DNA of 64,000 nt, taken from Rhizobium sp. Q54. GTDB lineage: Bacteria > Pseudomonadota > Alphaproteobacteria > Rhizobiales > Xanthobacteraceae. The notes under the pieces were generated by a model. That model ran no database searches. It saw only the letters and a program-made list of their open reading frames with translations, and was not told the origin of the DNA. Of this stretch, positions 16,198 through 24,161 are shown in pieces. Every line of letters starts with the position of its first letter. The first letter of the stretch is position 1. The translations under genes were made by a program, and so were the position numbers. The stretch covers positions 1 through 64,000 of the forward strand of contig CAMDSH010000006.1 of the NCBI GenBank assembly GCA_945907045.1, in the 5' to 3' direction.

Positions 16198-17052
16198 ATG
16201 CCACCCGTTTTCCGCTTTGCGCCCAGTCCGAACGGCTACCTGCATCTCGGTCACGCGCTCTCGGCGTTGCTAAATGCCGACGCGGCGCGCGCGGCGGGCG
16301 GGCGTCTGCTGCTGCGGATCGAGGATATCGACGAAACGCGCTGCCGCCCGGAATTCGAGGTGGCGATCTATGAGGATCTGGCGTGGCTCGGCATTGCGTG
16401 GGAACAGCCGGTGCGGCGGCAATCGGAGCATCTTGCCGATTACCGCACGGCGCTGGCGAAGCTCGAAGCGATGGGACTTGTGTACCCGGCGTTCGAAAGC
16501 CGCACCGAGATCGCGCGCTTTGTGAACGAGCAGGAGAAAAAATCCGGCACCGCGTGGCCGCGCGATCCCGATGGCGGACCGCGTTATCCCGGCATGAGCA
16601 AATTGCTGCAGGCGGAGGAGCGCCGTCGCCTCGTTGAGGCCGGCGCTCCCTATGCCTTGCGGCTCGACATGGAGGCTGCGTCGAGACAAGCGGGGCCGCT
16701 GCATTGGGATGAATCGGGGGAAACGGCCGCAGCCGATCCGGCGGCATGGGGCGACGTGATTTTGGCGCGCAAGGAGATTCCCAACAGCTATCATTTGTCC
16801 GTCACCATCGACGATGCGTTGCAAGGCGTGACCCACGTTGTGCGCGGTCGCGATATTTATCCTTCAACAAGCGTGCACCGGCTCTTGCAGACGTTGCTCG
16901 GTCTGCCCGTACCGGTCTATCGCCATCACCGGCTGATCCTCGACTCGGAGGGGCGCAAGCTTTCGAAGTCCACGCAGGCCACCGGCTTGCGGGAATTGCG
17001 CGCGCAAGGCGTCACGCCGGCGGATGTCCGCCGGATGGCCGGGCTCGATTGA
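16198..17052 (+). CDS. gluQ: Glutamyl-Q tRNA(Asp) synthetase
   Basis: GluQ attaches glutamate to queuosine at the wobble base of tRNA-Asp. This 284-residue protein is a truncated class I synthetase with only the catalytic domain. The signature elements are FAPSPNGYLHLGHALSAL (HIGH), RIEDIDETRC and KLSKSTQATG (KMSKS). The segment that holds zinc-binding cysteines in E. coli GluQ reads VYPAFESRTEIARFV here and has none, so no structural zinc is expected. The gene is followed 43 nt later by a histidine-kinase gene. Confidence 0.9.
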   Translation: MPPVFRFAPSPNGYLHLGHALSALLNADAARAAGGRLLLRIEDIDETRCRPEFEVAIYEDLAWLGIAWEQPVRRQSEHLADYRTALAKLEAMGLVYPAFESRTEIARFVNEQEKKSGTAWPRDPDGGPRYPGMSKLLQAEERRRLVEAGAPYALRLDMEAASRQAGPLHWDESGETAAADPAAWGDVILARKEIPNSYHLSVTIDDALQGVTHVVRGRDIYPSTSVHRLLQTLLGLPVPVYRHHRLILDSEGRKLSKSTQATGLRELRAQGVTPADVRRMAGLD

Positions 17053-17095
17053 ATTTTCGTTCCGTGCCATTGTTTGCTCCGGGGGCAGGGGCTTC

Positions 17096-18307
17096 ATGCC
17101 GAAAGTGAAAGCCAAAAAGGCCGCCAAAAAGGGGGCTTGGCGGCGCAAGGCAGCGCGTCCTCAGCGCGCCAAAGCGCCGCGCGATTCGCGCGCGATCGAG
17201 GCGTCGCTCGCCGGTCTCGCGCACGACATCCGCACGCCGCTCACCGGCATTCTCGCGCTCGCGGAACTGCTCTCGACATCCGATCTCGCCGAACGCGAGC
17301 GGCAATGGGCCAACGCGATCAAAAGCGGGGCCGAACATCTCGCTTCGCTCACGACATTAATTGTGGATGCCGCCAAGGCCGACGCCAAAGGTTTGGTGCT
17401 GCGGCGCGAGACGTTCCCGCCGCGGCGGCTGGCGGAAGCGGTCGGGCGCGCGCTGGCCGCGCGGGCGCAAACGAAAGAAATAAAATCCGAAGTTGTCATC
17501 GCCCGCGATCTGCCGGCGATGGTCACCGGCGATCCGCTGCGCCTGCGCGCGGCGCTGGAAAATCTCGCCGACAACGCCGTGAAGTTCACCGACAAGGGCA
17601 GCGTGACGTTCACGGCGGGCGCCGAACCGGCGGCGGGCAAGCGCGTGCGGCTGGTGTTCACCGTCACCGACAGCGGCATTGGTTTCAGCAAACAGGACAT
17701 GGCGAAACTGTTTCGCCCCTTCGCGCAGGCGAGCGAGGCGGTGGCGCGGCGCTACGGCGGCGCGGGATTGGGTCTCGTGTTCGTCAAACGCGTCGCGCGC
17801 GCGATGGGCGGCGATCTGAAAGTCACGAGCACGCCGGGCAAAGGCTCGACGTTCCGCATGACCGTGCCCATGCAGCGCGCCGATGTACGGCCCGATGCAT
17901 CTGCCAAGCGCGAGGGCGGCGCGCGCGCGGCGGCGGGACGCGGGCTTACTATTCTGTGCGCGGAGGACAATCCCTATGGCCGCGTAGTGATGAACACCAT
18001 TCTCACCGAGTTGGGTCACAAGATCGATTTCGTCGAAACGGGCGAAGCGGCGGTGAAAGCCGTCTCGCGCGGCATTTATGACGTGGTGCTGATGGACATC
18101 ATGCTGGCGGGAATCGACGGCATTGAAGCGGCGCGCTGCATCCGCGTGCTGCCGGGGCTGGCTGGCCGCATTCCGATCATCGGCATTTCCGGGCGCACGG
18201 AAGCGGGCAACGAGGCCGCCGCTCGCGCAGCAGGCATGAATTTCTATTTCAGCAAGCCGATCAGCCCGAGCAAATTGTCCGAGGCGCTGGCCAGCGTCAC
18301 GAGTTAA
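17096..18307 (+). CDS. Soluble hybrid histidine kinase (HisKA-HATPase-receiver)
   Basis: This 403-residue signalling protein has a Lys/Arg-rich N-terminus, an H-box (GLAHDIRTPLTGILAL, about residue 44) and ATPase boxes NLADNAVKFT, DSGIGF and GGAGLGLVF. A C-terminal receiver domain follows, with the acceptor Asp in VVLMDIMLAGID and Lys in YFSKPIS. It has no sensor domain and no membrane helix. The input may come from a partner protein. No response-regulator output gene is adjacent. ATG 17096 follows a purine-rich GGGGGCAGGGG stretch. Confidence 0.88.
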   Translation: MPKVKAKKAAKKGAWRRKAARPQRAKAPRDSRAIEASLAGLAHDIRTPLTGILALAELLSTSDLAERERQWANAIKSGAEHLASLTTLIVDAAKADAKGLVLRRETFPPRRLAEAVGRALAARAQTKEIKSEVVIARDLPAMVTGDPLRLRAALENLADNAVKFTDKGSVTFTAGAEPAAGKRVRLVFTVTDSGIGFSKQDMAKLFRPFAQASEAVARRYGGAGLGLVFVKRVARAMGGDLKVTSTPGKGSTFRMTVPMQRADVRPDASAKREGGARAAAGRGLTILCAEDNPYGRVVMNTILTELGHKIDFVETGEAAVKAVSRGIYDVVLMDIMLAGIDGIEAARCIRVLPGLAGRIPIIGISGRTEAGNEAAARAAGMNFYFSKPISPSKLSEALASVTS

Positions 18308-18318
18308 AGCGGGTGGCG

Positions 18319-18906
18319 TTAGTGCGTGGCGAGCGAGCCCGCCCAGACCGCCAGAACAATTCCGCCGATGCCGACACCCGCGAACAGCACGCCGCCAAAA
18401 ATGTTGCGCGCGCCGCCGTACTCGGCGGCTTCCAGCACCGCAATCGAAGGATCGGCGGGATCGTAACGCACCGTCACGGCAGCGCCGGTTTTATAGGGCG
18501 CGAGTTGCGCCAGCGCCGCCGCTTCATGGCCGTAACCGAATTGCGCCATGCCGGCGCGGATGACGTTGCCTTCAAAACGCTTGCCGCCGACCTCGTAGGC
18601 GTAGCGCGCCTTCGGAACGTAATAAACGTAGCGATTGCTCACCGAAATCTGGCGGATGTTCTCCGACACTTTGGTGGAGAGAATTTTTCCGCTCACTGTC
18701 GGCCATGCAACGTTCTCTCGCGCCAGCCTGCGGCTGCCGAGGCCGCGCAGGATGAACATTGCACCGAGACCGGTCAGGAAAAGCCCGACAACCGTGCCGC
18801 CCATGACGATATAAGGCCGCGCCTTGGCGTCGATGGTGTCGGCGTGTGCGCCGAGCGGAACCAGCGCGGCGGCAAAAATAGCAAAGCGCAGAGGCAAACT
18901 TTTCAT
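18319..18906 (-). CDS. DUF3592 membrane protein
   Basis: This 195-residue protein has an N-terminal hydrophobic leader, a membrane helix (YIVMGGTVVGLFLTGLGAMF), an extracytoplasmic beta-rich domain and a C-terminal helix (NIFGGVLFAGVGIGGIVL). The middle has the DUF3592 features WPTVSGKILS, RYAYEVGGKRFEGN and VTVRYDPADPS. Function is unknown. It is convergent with the kinase gene (11 nt) and lies downstream of ecm in the same direction, 51 nt away. Confidence 0.8.
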   Translation of the reverse strand: MKSLPLRFAIFAAALVPLGAHADTIDAKARPYIVMGGTVVGLFLTGLGAMFILRGLGSRRLARENVAWPTVSGKILSTKVSENIRQISVSNRYVYYVPKARYAYEVGGKRFEGNVIRAGMAQFGYGHEAAALAQLAPYKTGAAVTVRYDPADPSIAVLEAAEYGGARNIFGGVLFAGVGIGGIVLAVWAGSLATH

Positions 18907-18957
18907 GCGTGCAGGCTGAACGAAATTCCCGGCGCTGTCACGTCTTGCAGCCGGCCA

Positions 18958-20958
18958 TCACACGTTGCTTGAGCCGTTGGCGCGTTCCACGATCCGCACC
19001 ACGTCGGACATGATGCGGTTCAGCTCGAAATCCTTCGGCGTATAGACCGCTGCGACGCCGGATTTTTCCAGCGCCTGCGCGTCCTCCGGCGGAATGATGC
19101 CGCCGACCACGACCGGAATGCCGTCGAGCCCGGCGTCTTTGAGCCGCATCACAACGTCCCGCACCAGCGGCAGATGGCTGCCCGATAGCACCGACAGGCC
19201 GATCACGTGCGGTCTTTGTTTGCCGGCGGCTGTGACGATTTCTTCCGGCGTCAGGCGGATGCCTTCGTACACCACCTGCATGCCGGCGTCGCGCGCGCGC
19301 ACCGCGATCTGCTCGGCGCCGTTGGAATGTCCGTCGAGGCCGGGCTTGCCGACGAGGAACGTCAACCGCCGTCCCAGTTTGCGCGAAACGCGGTCCACGT
19401 CGGCGCGGATGTCCTCGAGGCCATCGACGTCGTTGCGCATAGCATTGCCGACGCCGGTCGGCGCGCGGTATTCGCCGAAAGCTTCGCGCAAGGTCCAGCC
19501 CCATTCGCCGGTGGTGACGCCCGCTTTGGCGCAGGCGATGGAGGACGGCATGATGTTGCGGTTTTCTTTCGCCGCGCGCTTGAGTTCGGCCAGTGACGCC
19601 GCGACCGCCTTGGCGTCGCGCGCCTTTCGCCAGGCGTTGAGCCGCTCGATCTGGTCGCGCTCGGCTTCCACCGACACGGTCATGATGGCGTCGATGCCGC
19701 CGGTGAGCGGCGAGGGCTCGGTTTCGAGGAATTTGTTGACGCCGACGACGATCTGCTCGCCGCGCTCGATCGCCTCGAAACGCGCGCTGTTGGATTCCAC
19801 CAGCCGCTGCTTCATGTAGCCGGTTTCCACCGCCGCGATGGCGCCGCCCATGTCCTCGATGCGCTTGAGTTCTTCCTTGGCCTCGATTTTCAGCGCCTCG
19901 ACCTTGCGCGTTATCACCTCGGAGCCGTCGAACAGGTCGCCGTATTCCAGAAGATCAGTTTCGTAAGCGAGAATCTGCTGCATGCGCAGCGACCATTGCT
20001 GGTCCCACGGCCGGGGCAACCCAAGCGCCTCGTTCCACGCAGGAAGCTGCACGGCGCGCGCGCGGGCGTTCTTCGAGAGCGTGACGGCGAGCATCTCGAT
20101 CAGGATGCGCGCGACGTTGTTCTCCGGCTGCGGCTCGGTCAGCCCCAGCGAGTTCACCTGCACGCCGTAACGGAACAGCCGCTGTTTCGGATCGGTGATG
20201 CCGTAGCGCTCGCGCGTGATCTCGTCCCACAATTCGACGAAGGCGCGCATCTTGCAGATTTCAGTGACGAAACGCATGCCGGCGTTGACGAAAAACGAAA
20301 TGCGCCCGACCACTTCGCCGAATTTTTCCTGGGAAACTTCGCCCGATGCCTTCACCGTGTCGAGCACGGCGATGGCGGTGGCGAGCGCGTAGGCGAGTTC
20401 CTGCACCGGCGTCGCACCTGCTTCCTGCAAATGATAGGAGCAGATGTTCATCGGATTCCACTTCGGCAGTTCGGATGTGGTGAAGATCGCCACGTCCTTG
20501 ATCAGCCGCATCGACGGCGCGGGCGGATACACGTAAGTGCCGCGCGAGAGATATTCCTTGATGATGTCGTTCTGGATCGTGCCCTGCAGCGCCGAGCGCT
20601 CGACGCCTTGCTCGTCGGCGACCGCGATGTAGAGAGCCATCAGCCACGCGGCGGTGGCGTTGATGGTCATCGAGGTGTTCATGGTGGCGAGCGGAATGCC
20701 GTCGAACAGCGCGCGCATGTCGCCGAGATGCGTGACCGGGACGCCGACCTTTCCCACTTCGCCTTTGGCGAGCACGTGGTCGCTGTCGTAGCCGGTCTGC
20801 GTTGGCAGATCGAAGGCGACGGAAAGTCCGGTCTGTCCCTTCGATAAATTCTTGCGATAGAGCGCGTTGGAGTCGCGCGCCGTGGAATGTCCCGCATAGG
20901 TGCGGAAGATCCAGGGTTTGTCGCGTTGCGTTTTGCCGGATTCGGTTTTGTCGCGCAT
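18958..20958 (-). CDS. ecm: Ethylmalonyl-CoA mutase (B12-dependent)
   Basis: Ecm converts (2R)-ethylmalonyl-CoA to methylsuccinyl-CoA in the ethylmalonyl-CoA pathway, which assimilates acetyl-CoA. This 666-residue protein has the single-chain mutase layout. The N-terminal barrel begins IFRTYAGHSTARDSNALYRK and includes SVAFDLPTQTGYDSDH. The C-terminal cobalamin domain has GKPGLDGHSNGAEQ with the DxHxxG His and later GLSVLSGSH. The YGDLFDGSEVITRKVE segment and overall length match Ecm/MeaA rather than methylmalonyl-CoA mutase. Ccr and Mcd, the enzymes before and after it in the pathway, are also in this window. A TGCA palindrome lies 47 nt upstream. Confidence 0.92.
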   Translation of the reverse strand: MRDKTESGKTQRDKPWIFRTYAGHSTARDSNALYRKNLSKGQTGLSVAFDLPTQTGYDSDHVLAKGEVGKVGVPVTHLGDMRALFDGIPLATMNTSMTINATAAWLMALYIAVADEQGVERSALQGTIQNDIIKEYLSRGTYVYPPAPSMRLIKDVAIFTTSELPKWNPMNICSYHLQEAGATPVQELAYALATAIAVLDTVKASGEVSQEKFGEVVGRISFFVNAGMRFVTEICKMRAFVELWDEITRERYGITDPKQRLFRYGVQVNSLGLTEPQPENNVARILIEMLAVTLSKNARARAVQLPAWNEALGLPRPWDQQWSLRMQQILAYETDLLEYGDLFDGSEVITRKVEALKIEAKEELKRIEDMGGAIAAVETGYMKQRLVESNSARFEAIERGEQIVVGVNKFLETEPSPLTGGIDAIMTVSVEAERDQIERLNAWRKARDAKAVAASLAELKRAAKENRNIMPSSIACAKAGVTTGEWGWTLREAFGEYRAPTGVGNAMRNDVDGLEDIRADVDRVSRKLGRRLTFLVGKPGLDGHSNGAEQIAVRARDAGMQVVYEGIRLTPEEIVTAAGKQRPHVIGLSVLSGSHLPLVRDVVMRLKDAGLDGIPVVVGGIIPPEDAQALEKSGVAAVYTPKDFELNRIMSDVVRIVERANGSSNV

Positions 20959-21003
20959 GCCCGTCCTTGGCTCTTAGGACAGGGAATACTGTGAACTGCC
21001 CCT

Positions 21004-21018
21004 TGTTGCAATGCAACA
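21004..21018. promoter_or_regulatory. Candidate operator upstream of ecm (TGCA-N-TGCA palindrome)
   Basis: TGTTGCA-A-TGCAACA is a perfect 15-bp palindrome. It is 46-60 nt before the ecm start. On the ecm strand the adjacent TATGTT could be a -10 element partly covered by the site. The same core with the same spacing is upstream of ccr and mcd. Confidence 0.6.
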
Positions 21019-21025
21019 TAAGTTC

Positions 21026-21056
21026 GCCGCGCCAGGGGTCATTCCCCCGGCGCGGC
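21026..21056. other. Strong GC stem-loop between glsB-like gene and ecm
   Basis: GCCGCGCC (21026-21033) pairs with GGCGCGGC (21049-21056), and GGGG/CCCC extends the stem inside. There is no T-run on either strand. It may insulate the ecm promoter from the upstream gene or act in termination. Confidence 0.5.
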
Positions 21057-21093
21057 GCTACTCAAGGCTTCGGAAAGGCCGCTATCGGGCGGT

Positions 21094-21345
21094 CTAGCGC
21101 TTCACCAGGCCGATGATGACCAGCAGGATGACAGCGCCGATGGTGGCATTGATGATCGACGCGACGATGCCGCCGCCGATCGCGATGCCGAGCCGCGGCA
21201 GCAGGAAGCCGCCGATGAAGGCGCCGACGATGCCGACGATGATGTTGCCGATCAGGCCGAACCCGATTCCCTTGACGATCATTCCGGCGAGCCAGCCGGC
21301 GATCGCGCCGACAACCAACAGGACAACCAGTGCTTCAAGTGCCAT
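21094..21345 (-). CDS. GlsB/YeaQ/YmgE family stress-response membrane protein
   Basis: This 83-residue protein has three membrane helices rich in Gly: LEALVVLLVVGAIAGWLAGM, LIGNIIVGIVGAFIGGFLLP and a C-terminal ATIGAVILLVIIGL. Such proteins, once called transglycosylase-associated, are induced by stress in many bacteria; their role is not settled. ATG 21345 follows a GGGGAG site. A weak half-match to the TGCA motif (TTCAATGCAACA, 21412-21423) lies upstream. Confidence 0.88.
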   Translation of the reverse strand: MALEALVVLLVVGAIAGWLAGMIVKGIGFGLIGNIIVGIVGAFIGGFLLPRLGIAIGGGIVASIINATIGAVILLVIIGLVKR

Positions 21346-21580
21346 GACGCGTCTCCCCACTTTTGACCGGGCGATGCCGGGTGGCATCCGCTGACGGTCT
21401 TGTTCAATACGTTCAATGCAACAATAAAATGATCGGGCTGTCGACAGCCTCGCGAGCGCATCGCCCGCGATTTTGCGGCAGTGCGGGAGACTACAATCCC
21501 GGCGCGTGAAACAAATGCGCGCGCGAATGCACGGACCTTTTCAGGCCCGGGCATCGCTGAGTTAAGCGCGTGACGTCAGA

Positions 21581-21856
21581 TTAGCGGCAGCGCGTGTAAC
21601 GCTTGCGGCCGGACTGCGTGTAATAATAGCAGCGTCCGGGATACGTCGAGTCCGCGATGATCGCGCCGGCCGCGGCTCCGACCAGACCGCCCGCAACTGC
21701 GCCGCCAACGGAATTGCTCGCAAGCCCGCCGATCAGCGCACCACCGCCGGCTCCGATCAGCGCGCCACCGGCAACGCGATCCTGCCGCGCGGTCTGACAC
21801 CCGGCGAGCACCAGTCCCATCACCGCAACCGCGGCCACTACAAAAATCCTGCGCAT
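21581..21856 (-). CDS. Glycine-zipper outer-membrane-type lipoprotein
   Basis: This 91-residue lipoprotein has a signal peptide with lipobox VLAGC, so Cys near residue 20 is lipidated. The mature part has glycine-zipper repeats (GGALIGAGGGALIGGL, GGAVAGGLVGAAAGAI) that could pack as membrane hairpins. The end is CYYYTQSGRKRYTRCR. The start ATG 21856 has GGGAGA just upstream. A match to the EcfG stress-sigma promoter is located about 70-90 nt before the start, so it is likely part of the general stress response. Confidence 0.85.
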   Translation of the reverse strand: MRRIFVVAAVAVMGLVLAGCQTARQDRVAGGALIGAGGGALIGGLASNSVGGAVAGGLVGAAAGAIIADSTYPGRCYYYTQSGRKRYTRCR

Positions 21857-21922
21857 GTTGATTTCTCCCTGACGAGGACGCGTTTCCCCCCGCATGTTGC
21901 GCGGGATAATTCCTCAGCCATC

Positions 21923-21947
21923 AACGGGTGACTTGGTTTTTGGTTCC
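21923..21947 (-). promoter_or_regulatory. Candidate sigma-EcfG promoter
   Basis: On the minus strand GGAAC (21947-21943) is followed after 16 bases by CGTT (21926-21923). This fits the GGAAC-N16/17-CGTT form of alphaproteobacterial EcfG promoters. The spacing to the lipoprotein start at 21856 leaves a leader of roughly 55-60 nt. Confidence 0.6.
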
Positions 21948-22086
21948 GCAGGAAGGTGGAAATTAATTCACTTCCGCGCTGTGTATGGCGATCGAATTGA
22001 ACCAAAGAGACTGCCGGTCCGACCAATGATTAATGCTGTAATCAATGGCTGCGTGGCTTCACCGCGCGGCCGTGGGGGATATTGCG

Positions 22087-23580
22087 ATGCCGGAGCCTGA
22101 GAAAACGTCATACGGCGCCCTTGGCGTCGCCAGCATCCTCGGCTTTCTGATCCTTCCGGTCTGGGCTGCGAGCGTGGCGACACTCGCCAATCTTGCCGGC
22201 AGCGATGCAGCAGGCAACGCTCTGGGGCAAGCCTACGCCGCCATCGAGGTCATCATCCTCTGGTTGCTGCTTTTCATTCTCGCGATCGTAGCCGCCATGA
22301 AAGGCACGATGCCGCCGCCCGCCAAGTTCGCGGCGTTCATCCTCATCCCTGTCTCCGGCTTTGTGGTGATGCTGGCGCTGGATTTGCTCTCAAAGCTTTA
22401 CATTGCGCCGCACCTGTTACCTCTCGTTATTCCGGTGCTCGTTCCGCCGCTGATCGTGGCGTTTTGCTTCTGGGCGCTGATGCCGCCGATGCACGCGCGG
22501 GTGCCCGCGCGCCTCGCCGGTGGAATTGTCTGGGGCGCGGTCCTCGTGCTTTGCCTTTCGATCTGGCCGATGAGCGAAATGCGGGAGAGCGCGCTCGATA
22601 AAGAAAGCGCCATACGTGCAAAATACGACGCGGACTTCGCCAGCCTGCCGGCAAATTCCCCGCTGTGGGATTTGACCCCGTTTTTATCGACGCGCAACGA
22701 CACCAAGCGCACCGAGGTGCTGGAGCGGATTCGCAAGCTCGACAAGCGCCAGAGCGAAGCCGAACTGATGCTGGATCGCGGCGACTTTCCGCTGCTTTAT
22801 CTCGGTTCATTCGATCTCGACCCGACGCCCGCGCTTTGCGGCAAGGCGCGCAGTCTGCTGCGCAAACGCGTCGAGCCGCTTGTGCTCAAGAGCCCCAATT
22901 CCAAACCTTACGCCGATATCGCCGGGCCGGTGGCGGACGCTGTCGCCGCGATGAACTGGCTCGTCGGTTATGAATGCTCGTGCGATGCCGAATCGCTGGC
23001 CTGGGAATCCATGGCGAAGAATTATCGCGACACCAATTTCGACGTTTATCGTCTGGCCGAGATTCGCGATCCCAAAAATCTGGGGCGGATCGTGCGCGAG
23101 CATCCCGAGCGATTTTCAATGCTGACTCCGAAGGCGCATCTCAAAGCATGGCTGCGTTTTGCCGAGGAGATAAATTTGCGCGAACAGGCGCTCGCCGGCG
23201 CGCGCAAGCTCGATCACCGCACCGCCGATGCCGTCGAAATGCTGCGCGAGAGCGATCACGAAGCGCGTACGGTGATGCAATATCTGCCGGCGCTCGATCT
23301 CGCGGCGACGCCCCAGCTGTGCGCGGCGGGGCAGAAGGCGATCCACGATCAGCTCGCCAGAGTCTACCGGCCACGCGCCGACGATCCGCGGCCCTATTCC
23401 GAACTGCTCGACCGGCTCGGGCTCGGCGAACAGTTGCCCGCGCTGAAATGGCTGGCCTCGCATGGCTGTGACGCCGAAGCCGAATTGAGCGAAGCCGAGA
23501 CGCTCGTGCGCAGCTATCAGGATTCGCCCGCCCGGGCCGCGATGCTTGCCTCGCTGGCGCAGCTTCGCCGCAAGCCGTAG
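22087..23580 (+). CDS. Membrane protein with large soluble C-terminal region, unknown
   Basis: This 497-residue protein has about five membrane helices in the first 170 residues, for example ASILGFLILPVWAASVATL and VIILWLLLFILAIVAAM. About 330 mainly helical residues follow, with no repeat I can name. The soluble part has paired motifs, YLGSFDLDPTPALCGKA and YLPALDLAATPQLCAAG, each followed by a Tyr-Ala/Ser stretch and later WL-ASHGCDAE or WLVGYECSCDAE. This suggests an internal duplication of about 150 residues. ATG 22087 is preferred (GGGGGA upstream) over ATG 22045. I do not recognise a family. Confidence 0.65.
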   Translation: MPEPEKTSYGALGVASILGFLILPVWAASVATLANLAGSDAAGNALGQAYAAIEVIILWLLLFILAIVAAMKGTMPPPAKFAAFILIPVSGFVVMLALDLLSKLYIAPHLLPLVIPVLVPPLIVAFCFWALMPPMHARVPARLAGGIVWGAVLVLCLSIWPMSEMRESALDKESAIRAKYDADFASLPANSPLWDLTPFLSTRNDTKRTEVLERIRKLDKRQSEAELMLDRGDFPLLYLGSFDLDPTPALCGKARSLLRKRVEPLVLKSPNSKPYADIAGPVADAVAAMNWLVGYECSCDAESLAWESMAKNYRDTNFDVYRLAEIRDPKNLGRIVREHPERFSMLTPKAHLKAWLRFAEEINLREQALAGARKLDHRTADAVEMLRESDHEARTVMQYLPALDLAATPQLCAAGQKAIHDQLARVYRPRADDPRPYSELLDRLGLGEQLPALKWLASHGCDAEAELSEAETLVRSYQDSPARAAMLASLAQLRRKP

Positions 23581-23667
23581 GCGGCAGGCGGCACGGATTC
23601 TCGCAAGACATCCGGCGGCAACGGGTCGTATAGTTCATCCTCGATGAGTAGCCATCGGGAGACGTCC

Positions 23668-24138
23668 ATGCGCGTCCTTGTCCTACTGGCAGCAATCGCG
23701 AGTTTTGCTTTTTCATCCGCCACGGCGGGCGCTCAAGATCGCCTCATCGTCGCGCAAGCCGGAAGTACCGGCGGCAGCGTCGGGAAACCGAACAAGTCGG
23801 TGTCAGGCGATGCAGAACCGCGCCCCGCAAACCGGGATGCGGTCATAAGAAGCGCGTATCCGAAAACAATTCAGTTGAACGAACACGCTTTCGGCCTGAG
23901 TTGGTCCCTCACGCTACGCAATATCGGCGGCAGCGCATACGAGGGTACGTGGAGTCATGGCTATGCCACATCGTTCACGATCACGTCGTTCACGAGCGAT
24001 TCCATAAAAATGCATCGTGTCGACAAGCCCGCTTTAGGCGCGGTGGCGGGCTCGTATGCCGGAGTGCGGACCGGCAACAGTGCCAGCGGCACGGCCGTCT
24101 TTCCGATGGCGAGATCTACTTGGGAAGCGTCGTGGTGA
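23668..24138 (+). CDS. Exported protein of unknown function
   Basis: This 156-residue protein has a signal peptide (MRVLVLLAAIASFAFS..., cleavage near AGA-QD). The mature region is Ser/Gly/Thr-rich and looks beta-stranded, with WSLTLRNIGGSAYEGTWSHG and a C-terminus STWEASW. The start is ATG 23668, which has GGGAG upstream; another ATG lies eight codons earlier. No domain is recognised. It is convergent with a GT87-like gene. Confidence 0.6.
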   Translation: MRVLVLLAAIASFAFSSATAGAQDRLIVAQAGSTGGSVGKPNKSVSGDAEPRPANRDAVIRSAYPKTIQLNEHAFGLSWSLTLRNIGGSAYEGTWSHGYATSFTITSFTSDSIKMHRVDKPALGAVAGSYAGVRTGNSASGTAVFPMARSTWEASW

Positions 24139-24161
24139 CGTCTGGCGCAGCCGCCGTGGTT

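Noticed and set aside
18319-20958. Ecm as a methylmalonyl-CoA mutase large subunit
   Set aside because: Length, the YGDLFDGSE segment and the presence of ccr and mcd nearby support ethylmalonyl-CoA mutase.
21412-21423. TTCAATGCAACA upstream of the GlsB-like gene as a fourth operator
   Set aside because: Only the right half matches; the left TGCA is absent, so the palindrome is broken.
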